Shown: positions 6,565-11,584 of the stretch, in pieces
How the letters are laid out: each line of letters starts with the position of its first letter
How positions within the stretch are numbered: position 1 is the stretch's first letter
Assembly (NCBI GenBank): GCA_949948825.1
Contig: CATLIJ010000055.1
Span: 1 to 11,584, forward strand
DNA length: 11,584 nucleotides
Reading direction: 5' to 3'
From: an uncultured Clostridiaceae bacterium
Lineage (GTDB): Bacteria > Bacillota > Clostridia > Lachnospirales > Lachnospiraceae
Translations under genes and position numbers: made by a program
Notes under the pieces: generated by a model
What the model saw: the letters and a program-made list of their open reading frames with translations, nothing else
The model's database searches: none
What the model was told of the DNA's origin: nothing

Positions 6565-7983
6565 ATGGGAAAAATACTTTATTTAGAATGTAATTCAGGA
6601 ATCAGCGGAGATATGACGGTGGGGGCGCTGCTGGATTTGGGCGCAGACCGCAAGGCGCTGGAAAATGCGCTGGAAAGCCTGGGGATTGACGGATATCATC
6701 TCCACTTTGGACGGAAGGAAACCTGCGGGCTGGATGCCTTTGACTTTGATGTGCATCTGGAGGAGCAGGAGCATAGCCACGGGGGCGGCCATGACCATAA
6801 CCATGAGGATGATCATAACCATGAGAATGGCCATAATCACAGTCACGAAGCTGGCCACAGCCACGATCCTATCCACACTCATGAAGCTGGCCACAGTCAT
6901 GCTCATGACCACAATAGCAGCCATACCCATAGCCACGTTCACAGGAATCTCCATGATGTATATGAAATCATAGACCGTCTGGATGCAGGAAGCCATGTAA
7001 AGGATCTGGCAAAAAAGATGTTTCGGATTGTGGCAGAGGCAGAGTCAAAAGCTCATGGGCTGCCGATGGATCAGGTGCATTTCCACGAGGTAGGGGCAAT
7101 TGATTCCATCATTGATATTGTAAGTGTAGCTGTCTGCATAGATAATCTGGGAATTAAGGATGTGGCAGTATCTTCCTTGTCTGAAGGTTATGGTCATGTA
7201 CACTGTCAGCATGGAGTTCTTCCGGTGCCGGTTCCGGCCACGGCAAATATTGCTGCTGCCTGGGGACTTAAGCTGCGTTTTACGGACAATGAGGGAGAGA
7301 TGGTGACTCCTACTGGCGCGGCCATTGCGGCGGCTTTAAAGACCAGAGAGACTCTTCCTGACAGCTGCCAGGTGAAGAAAATCGGTATGGGGGCAGGAAA
7401 CCGGAAGTTTCGTCAGGCCAATGTTCTTCGGGCAATGATCCTGGAGTCAGAAGAGCCTGAGAAACCAGAAGAGCCTGAGAAACCAGAAGAGTCGAAGAAA
7501 CCAGAAGAGCCAGACAGACCAGAAGGGGCAGATAAATCAGAAGAACAGATGTGGGTGATGGAGACAAATCTGGATGACAGCACAGGTGAAATGCTGGGAT
7601 TTGCCATGGAAAGCCTTTTAGAGGCCGGTGCGTCAGATGTATGGTACACTCCCATTTATATGAAGAAAAACCGTCCGGCTTATGAGCTGTCTGTTCTTTT
7701 TTCTGAATCCTTAAGGGAAAAGATGGAAGACATTTTATTTTGTCAGACAACTACAATTGGTGTTCGGCGTTATCCGGTACAGAGGACGGTTCTGCCGAGG
7801 CAGAGCTGGCAGGTAAAGCTTTCCAGTGGCACAGTTGACGTGAAGGTATGCCAGCATAAGGGGCAGGTTTATTATTATCCGGAATATGAGAGTGTGCGGA
7901 AGCTTTGCAAAGAACAGGGATTGAACTTTCAGCAGGTTTATTATGAGGCCCAGAGGGCAGCCCGGGAACAAGGAATGAAGTGA
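6565..7983 (+). CDS. larC: LarC, CTP-dependent nickel insertase (LarC1-LarC2 in one frame)
   Basis: LarC performs the last step of cofactor synthesis: CTP-dependent insertion of nickel into the bisthiocarboxylic mononucleotide, forming the Ni-C and Ni-S bonds. Family landmarks are the N-terminal YLECNSGISGDMTVGALLDLG (6-26), QVHFHEVGAIDSIIDIV (170-186), the HGVLPVPVPATA segment (216-227), a VTPTGAAI motif (247-254), and the LarC2 start METNLDDSTGEML (332-344). At 472 residues it is longer than usual because of two inserts. One is a His-rich tract (residues 70-126, 22 His). The other is a Glu/Pro/Lys repeat linker (about 296-328) exactly between the LarC1 and LarC2 parts. In L. plantarum those parts are separate frames joined by programmed frameshifting; here they are one continuous frame. 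It begins one base after the larB stop, with a modest GGTGAG ribosome site. Confidence 0.93.
   Translation: MGKILYLECNSGISGDMTVGALLDLGADRKALENALESLGIDGYHLHFGRKETCGLDAFDFDVHLEEQEHSHGGGHDHNHEDDHNHENGHNHSHEAGHSHDPIHTHEAGHSHAHDHNSSHTHSHVHRNLHDVYEIIDRLDAGSHVKDLAKKMFRIVAEAESKAHGLPMDQVHFHEVGAIDSIIDIVSVAVCIDNLGIKDVAVSSLSEGYGHVHCQHGVLPVPVPATANIAAAWGLKLRFTDNEGEMVTPTGAAIAAALKTRETLPDSCQVKKIGMGAGNRKFRQANVLRAMILESEEPEKPEEPEKPEESKKPEEPDRPEGADKSEEQMWVMETNLDDSTGEMLGFAMESLLEAGASDVWYTPIYMKKNRPAYELSVLFSESLREKMEDILFCQTTTIGVRRYPVQRTVLPRQSWQVKLSSGTVDVKVCQHKGQVYYYPEYESVRKLCKEQGLNFQQVYYEAQRAAREQGMK
6772..6942 (+). repeat. larC: His-rich coding tract in larC
   Basis: This stretch encodes alternating His-x-His units, 22 histidines in 57 residues. 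The DNA is built from CAT/CAC-x repeats and includes a 36-base imperfect direct repeat (copies starting at 6844 and 6880), each giving HEAGHSH. Such tracts usually bind or store nickel in nickel-handling proteins such as HypB or UreE; that role here is inferred. Confidence 0.85.
7450..7539 (+). repeat. larC: 18-bp tandem repeat encoding an EEPEKP linker in larC
   Basis: The unit GAAGAGCCTGAGAAACCA occurs perfectly at 7450-7467 and 7468-7485, with diverged copies at 7486-7503, 7504-7521 and a degenerate fifth at 7522-7539. Each gives a six-residue Glu/Pro/Lys block. The identical first two copies suggest recent expansion by slippage. The length is a multiple of three, so copy number changes would keep the frame. 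Confidence 0.9.
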
Positions 7984-8954
7984 CAGGAGACAGCAGGGAA
8001 ATGGTAAAAGTTGGGAACAGGAGAGAGGCAGAGACAAGAGCGGAAGACAGAAAAGGAACCAGACAGGGAGAGCTGTCCGGGAGAGAGTCAGAGAAAAACG
8101 GGGCAGATCAGGAAGACAGGATAACCGGGGAAATAAAAGAGAAGCTTGATCATCTGAAAAGATATTTTCAGGAGATCAGCCAGGAGGATGTGTGTCTGGC
8201 CTTTTCCGGCGGGGTAGATTCCGCATTGCTGCTGCAGGCAGCTGTGGACGGGGCGGCGGAGACAGGAAAAATAGTCTATGCAGTAACCTTTGACAGCAGG
8301 CTTCATCCCTCCTGTGATTTGGAGATTGCAAAAAGGGTGGCAGAGGAGATTGGAGGGAGCCATTATATTCTTCGCATAAATGAGCTGGAGCAGGAGGAGA
8401 TTCAGACAAACCCAAAGGACCGCTGTTATCGGTGCAAGCGTCATCTGTTTGAAAAGTTAAAGGAATTTGCAGAGGAAAAGGGAGTGAGAGTCCTTTTGGA
8501 TGGAACCAATGAGGATGATCTGCATGTGTACCGTCCGGGGATTCGGGCTCTAAGAGAGTTGAGAGTAAAAAGTCCTTTGGCAGAGCTTCATATTACAAAG
8601 ACACAGGTCAAGGAGATGGCTGCCTTTTATGGGCTGTCTGTGGCTTCCCGGCCATCCGCTCCCTGTATGGCCACCCGGATTCCCTATGGTCAGAGACTTG
8701 ATTATGAAATTTTGGAACGGATTGCACAGGGGGAGGCATATCTGCGGGGACGGATTCCTGGCAACCTCCGTTTGCGGCTTCATGGAAACCTGGTGCGCCT
8801 GGAAATCGATGCTCCGGAATTTATACCAGTGTTGGAAATGAGGGAGGAGATGATCCGGCATATGAAAGCTTTGGGATTTGATTATGTGACTTTAGATTTG
8901 GAAGGCTTTCGTTCCGGAAGCATGGACCTTCCTATAATTTCTAAGGAGGTATAA
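7980..8954 (+). CDS. larE: LarE, ATP-dependent sulfur insertase, three-cysteine type
   Basis: LarE activates the two carboxylates of LarB's product with ATP and replaces them by thiocarboxylates. The PP-loop SGGVDS (76-81) binds ATP, and the C-terminal LDLEGFRSG motif is conserved in the family. Three cysteines are placed as in LarE proteins that hold a [4Fe-4S] cluster: Cys149 and Cys152 in DRCYRCK, and Cys229 in PSAPCMATRIPYG. The L. plantarum enzyme keeps only the last (its sacrificial Cys176). This protein should therefore transfer sulfur through a cluster rather than destroy itself. The start is GTG at 7980 (GTGA overlap with the larC stop, AAGGA 5 bases upstream); an ATG at 8001 is an alternative. 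Either gives a roughly 40-50-residue charged, low-complexity N-terminal extension absent from the usual 270-280-residue LarE. Confidence 0.92.
   Translation: MTGDSREMVKVGNRREAETRAEDRKGTRQGELSGRESEKNGADQEDRITGEIKEKLDHLKRYFQEISQEDVCLAFSGGVDSALLLQAAVDGAAETGKIVYAVTFDSRLHPSCDLEIAKRVAEEIGGSHYILRINELEQEEIQTNPKDRCYRCKRHLFEKLKEFAEEKGVRVLLDGTNEDDLHVYRPGIRALRELRVKSPLAELHITKTQVKEMAAFYGLSVASRPSAPCMATRIPYGQRLDYEILERIAQGEAYLRGRIPGNLRLRLHGNLVRLEIDAPEFIPVLEMREEMIRHMKALGFDYVTLDLEGFRSGSMDLPIISKEV
8943..8950 (+). promoter_or_regulatory. Ribosome binding site of the redox fusion inside the larE end
   Basis: AAGGAGGT, close to a perfect anti-16S match, is made of the last sense codons of larE and lies 10 bases before the next ATG. 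It couples strong translation of the downstream gene to the same transcript. Confidence 0.75.
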
Positions 8955-8960
8955 ATAAAA

Positions 8961-10304
8961 ATGGGATTTTCATTGGATATGAGTGTTCCGGCTGCAACCG
9001 TATTTTTTCAGGGGCTTTTAAGCTTTTTTTCGCCCTGTGTGCTGCCTCTTTTACCTTTATATATTGGTTATTTGTCTGGTGGGACCGGCGTCCGGGGCGA
9101 AGATGGAAGGATTCATTATGCTCAGTCAAAAGTGGCATTTCACACAGCCTGCTTTGTTATAGGAGTCAGCTTTGCCTTTTACCTTTTAGGACTTGGGGTG
9201 TCGGCAGCAGCCACATTTTTTCATTCCAGCCAGATGCTGTTTGCACGGGCAGGGGGCATTCTGGTGATGCTGTTTGGATTGTATCAGCTGGGGATTTTCG
9301 GTTCCTCCCAGGTGTTGGGCAAAGAGCATCGCCTGCCCTTTCGGATGGATGCCATGGCCATGTCTCCGTGGACAGCCTTTTTGATGGGATTTACCTTCAG
9401 TTTTGCCTGGACTCCCTGTGTGGGTCCTGCATTGACCGGGGTTCTTCTGATGGCAGCATCCGCGGCGTCAAGAACCACAGGATTTGTTCTCATAGGTGTG
9501 TATACACTGGGATTTGTACTGCCTTTTTTGGCCATGGGATTTTTTACAGCAGCTCTTCTTGACTTTTTTAAGAAATACCGGGGCGTGGTGCAGTATACCG
9601 TGAAAATCGGGGGAGTCCTTCTGGTGTTGATGGGATTTATGATGTTTACAGGGAAAATGAATGATGTGACCGGATATCTGTCAGGAATCTCCGGAGATGC
9701 TCTGGAACAGGAGAGAGGAGAAGCAGATCCGTCTCCCAATGGAGAAGAGGAAGGAAGTAACCCGGAGCCGGCTGTGGAGAGCAGTGAAGACCAGGGAGAC
9801 TCAGCAGCTCCGGACAGCAATGAGGACAACAGCGATTCAGCGGCAGAAAACAGCCTTCCGCCTGCCATTGATTTTGAGCTTATGGACCAGTATGGCAATA
9901 CCCATACACTGGAGGATTATAAGGGAAAGACCATATTTTTAAACTTCTGGGCAACCTGGTGTCCGCCCTGCAGGGCAGAAATGCCAGATATTCAGAAGCT
10001 TTATGAGACCTATAGTCAGGAGGGGGAAGAGGCTTTGATTGTCCTTGGGGTGGCGGCTCCCCAAATGGGCCAGGAGAAGACCCAGGAGGGGATAGAAGCA
10101 TTTCTGGAGGAAAATGGTTATACCTACCCGGTTCTGATGGATACCTCAGGAGATTTGTTTTACAGCTATGGAATCCGGTCCTTTCCCACTACTTTTATGA
10201 TTGACCGGGATGGAAACGTGTTTGGATACATCAGCGGACAATTAAATATGGATATGATGGAGAGCATTATCCGCCAAACTATGGAAGGGAAGCGGAATGA
10301 GTAA
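8961..10304 (+). CDS. CcdA-TlpA fusion, membrane thiol-disulfide relay
   Basis: A single 447-residue protein joins a CcdA/DsbD-type membrane domain to a TlpA/ResA-type thioredoxin domain. The membrane part (residues 10-230, about six helices) has the paired cysteines of CcdA: Cys26 in SFFSPCVLPLLP and Cys153 in FAWTPCVGP. An acidic Ser/Glu/Asp linker (about 246-298) leads to the thioredoxin fold with WATWCPPC (Cys334, Cys337) and the cis-proline in SFPTTF (Pro409). It would carry electrons from cytoplasmic thioredoxin across the membrane to reduce disulfides outside. The start follows larE by 6 bases, so it is part of the operon. No cytochrome c genes are present, so the label cytochrome c biogenesis would mislead. 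Its partner here is unknown; keeping thiols of an exported protein reduced is a guess. Confidence 0.88.
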   Translation: MGFSLDMSVPAATVFFQGLLSFFSPCVLPLLPLYIGYLSGGTGVRGEDGRIHYAQSKVAFHTACFVIGVSFAFYLLGLGVSAAATFFHSSQMLFARAGGILVMLFGLYQLGIFGSSQVLGKEHRLPFRMDAMAMSPWTAFLMGFTFSFAWTPCVGPALTGVLLMAASAASRTTGFVLIGVYTLGFVLPFLAMGFFTAALLDFFKKYRGVVQYTVKIGGVLLVLMGFMMFTGKMNDVTGYLSGISGDALEQERGEADPSPNGEEEGSNPEPAVESSEDQGDSAAPDSNEDNSDSAAENSLPPAIDFELMDQYGNTHTLEDYKGKTIFLNFWATWCPPCRAEMPDIQKLYETYSQEGEEALIVLGVAAPQMGQEKTQEGIEAFLEENGYTYPVLMDTSGDLFYSYGIRSFPTTFMIDRDGNVFGYISGQLNMDMMESIIRQTMEGKRNE

Positions 10305-10315
10305 AGAAACATTTC

Positions 10316-11584
10316 CTAGTCCTGCTGCCTGGACTTTTCCCTCAGATAATTTCCCGCATCTTTAAAAAAGCTGGCAATAATCAAAATCATGATAATTCCC
10401 ACAGGAAATGCCGCAATAATGGACACGGACTGTAAATTAGCCATGGATTTCTCCGAAAAAATCAATGCAATGGGCAGCAGAATCAGAAAGACTGCCCAAA
10501 ACAGCTTGACCCGCCGGTCCGGTTCCTGGTCATGGTTTAACTCCCTGTAAGAATAGGAGGCAGCTACCAGTGTGATGGAATCAAAAGAGGTAGAGTAAAA
10601 GGTAATCATACACAATACCAGCAAAATCATCACAAAACCAGGCCAGGGAAGCTGGTCCAGAATCGAGAGGATGGCCGAATAGAGAGCATTGTTGGAGCCG
10701 TCCGAGGCCATGTAGCAGGACAAAGAATCCAGCTGCCCATGCATCTGCATGCCAAATCCATAGTTGCCAAGGATGATAAAGGAGATAAAGGTTCCGGCCA
10801 GTCCCCAGAAATAACCGCCCAGCACGGTCTGCTTTATGGTTCTTCCCTTGCTGATGGAGCCGATGAAGAAAGGAGCTGCCACACACCATACCATCCAGTA
10901 AGCCCAGTAAAAGATTGTCATGGCCTGAGGAAAGGAGGATGTTCTTAAAGGGTCAGTCCAGGTACACAAAGTAATAAAATTCTGAGCCACAAGCCCCAGG
11001 GAGGTAATGCCTGTCTCCACAATAAAACGGCTTTCTCCTCCAAGAAAAAACACATAGGCCAATAAGAGAAAGAACAGATAGGTGCAGCAGGCGGCAGACC
11101 GTTGGATTCCCTTCATGCCAAAATAGACAGAACAGGTGTACACACAGCAAACGGCTGCCAGAATGCCAATGGTCAGGGAGGTGGTAGCTGGAAGGCCGGT
11201 TACACGGCTGATGGCCATGGAGAGCAGGGGTGTTGCCAGTGAAAAAGTGGTGGCAGTTCCTGCCAGCAGAGCAAATACAGCAATCAGATCAATCAGCCGT
11301 CCGGCCCAGCCGTCCACCCGGCTGCCAAGAAGAGCACGGCAGGCTTCCGAGTATTTTTGTTTTTTCTGCTTTCGGACATGGAGCATAAAGCCAAAGGCTA
11401 CTGCAAGGACCAGATAAAATCCCCAGGGAACAGGTCCCCAGTGGAACAGAGGGTAAGCGGCAGCCCAGCCAGAGCCCTTTTCTGCCACATAAGGATCTGA
11501 GGCGTAAATCAGCCATTCACAGCTGGAGTAGAATAAAATATCAGCAGCAAGGCCAGCCGTAAACATCATGGAACCCCAGCGGAA
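10316..11584 (-). CDS. BCCT-family betaine/carnitine/choline transporter, 5' partial
   Basis: This is a secondary transporter of the betaine-carnitine-choline family, importing quaternary ammonium compounds with Na+ or by exchange. The reading frame is open to the right edge, so the N-terminus is missing; 422 residues are visible of the usual 500 or more. The visible start FRWGSMMFTAGLAADILFYS matches the family's early helices. The signature region is present as FYWAYWMVW...FFIGSISKGRT, the helix-8 aromatic box, with a Tyr where BetP and CaiT usually have Trp. At least nine further hydrophobic segments follow, and the C-terminal tail is short and charged, without the long regulatory tail of osmosensing BetP. 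That favours nutrient uptake or exchange over osmosensing. The gene is convergent to the nickel operon, with 11 bases between stops; no functional link is evident. The exact substrate cannot be told. Confidence 0.88.
   Translation of the reverse strand, partial: FRWGSMMFTAGLAADILFYSSCEWLIYASDPYVAEKGSGWAAAYPLFHWGPVPWGFYLVLAVAFGFMLHVRKQKKQKYSEACRALLGSRVDGWAGRLIDLIAVFALLAGTATTFSLATPLLSMAISRVTGLPATTSLTIGILAAVCCVYTCSVYFGMKGIQRSAACCTYLFFLLLAYVFFLGGESRFIVETGITSLGLVAQNFITLCTWTDPLRTSSFPQAMTIFYWAYWMVWCVAAPFFIGSISKGRTIKQTVLGGYFWGLAGTFISFIILGNYGFGMQMHGQLDSLSCYMASDGSNNALYSAILSILDQLPWPGFVMILLVLCMITFYSTSFDSITLVAASYSYRELNHDQEPDRRVKLFWAVFLILLPIALIFSEKSMANLQSVSIIAAFPVGIIMILIIASFFKDAGNYLREKSRQQD
10318..10338 (+). 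terminator. Weak possible terminator of the nik-lar operon
   Basis: AGTCC (10318-10322) and GGACT (10331-10335) form a 5-bp stem with an 8-base loop, followed by a run of only four T (10335-10338, the first shared with the stem). It lies inside the last codons of the convergent transporter gene. It is the best candidate at this end but weak; I see no stronger bidirectional terminator in the 11-bp gap. Confidence 0.25.

Noticed and set aside
6772..6942. CRISPR-like or mobile repeat reading of the His tract
   Set aside because: Repeats are in-frame codon repeats within a conserved gene without spacers of regular length.
6595..6996. Open frames opposite and in other frames of the larC His tract
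   Set aside because: They are by-products of the CAT/CAC repeat, giving Met/Val/Ile-rich low-complexity translations with no independent signals.
9284..9898. 204-codon minus-strand open frame opposite the CcdA-TlpA gene
   Set aside because: Shadow of the acidic Ser-rich linker and membrane segments; no start signals and no recognisable family.

Overview
The window looks like the chromosome of a Gram-positive gut anaerobe, most likely a Lachnospiraceae-type Clostridium relative. This is inferred from strong AGGAGG-type ribosome binding sites, tightly overlapping genes, moderate GC, a lipoprotein-type transporter subunit, and protein sequences that read like that group. No marker gene fixes the species.

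Layout. Positions 1-255 (minus strand) hold the partial, apparently degraded end of a HicB-like antitoxin gene that runs off the left edge. Positions 256-516 are AT-rich regulatory DNA: a good SigA-type promoter (264-292), a long hairpin followed by six T (388-447) that looks like a terminator or attenuator, then a tandem 9-bp repeat with a small palindrome and a possible second promoter. Positions 517-10304 are one plus-strand run of nine genes: a five-gene nickel/oligopeptide-family ABC transporter (nikABCDE-like), larB, larC, larE, and a CcdA-TlpA fusion. Most junctions overlap by 4 bases or are separated by 1-6 bases. The two larger gaps are nikC-nikD (102 bp) and nikE-larB (134 bp), and the second carries a 20-bp-stem hairpin. 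From 11584 down to 10316 on the minus strand lies a BCCT-family transporter, convergent with the operon and cut by the right edge.

How it fits together. The ABC transporter would import nickel, free or chelated. LarB, LarE and LarC are the three enzymes that turn nicotinic acid adenine dinucleotide into the nickel-pincer nucleotide (NPN): LarB carboxylates and hydrolyses, LarE inserts sulfur, LarC inserts nickel. The user enzyme, LarA or a LarA homolog, is not in the window. The terminal thiol-redox fusion is translationally tied to larE, but its role in this locus is unproven.

The least ordinary features are: the structured leader with its terminator-like hairpin before a nickel gene cluster; a LarC with 22 histidines in a 57-residue insert and a Glu/Pro/Lys repeat exactly at the LarC1/LarC2 junction; a LarE of the three-cysteine type expected to bind an iron-sulfur cluster; the nikE-larB hairpin; and the redox fusion closing the operon.
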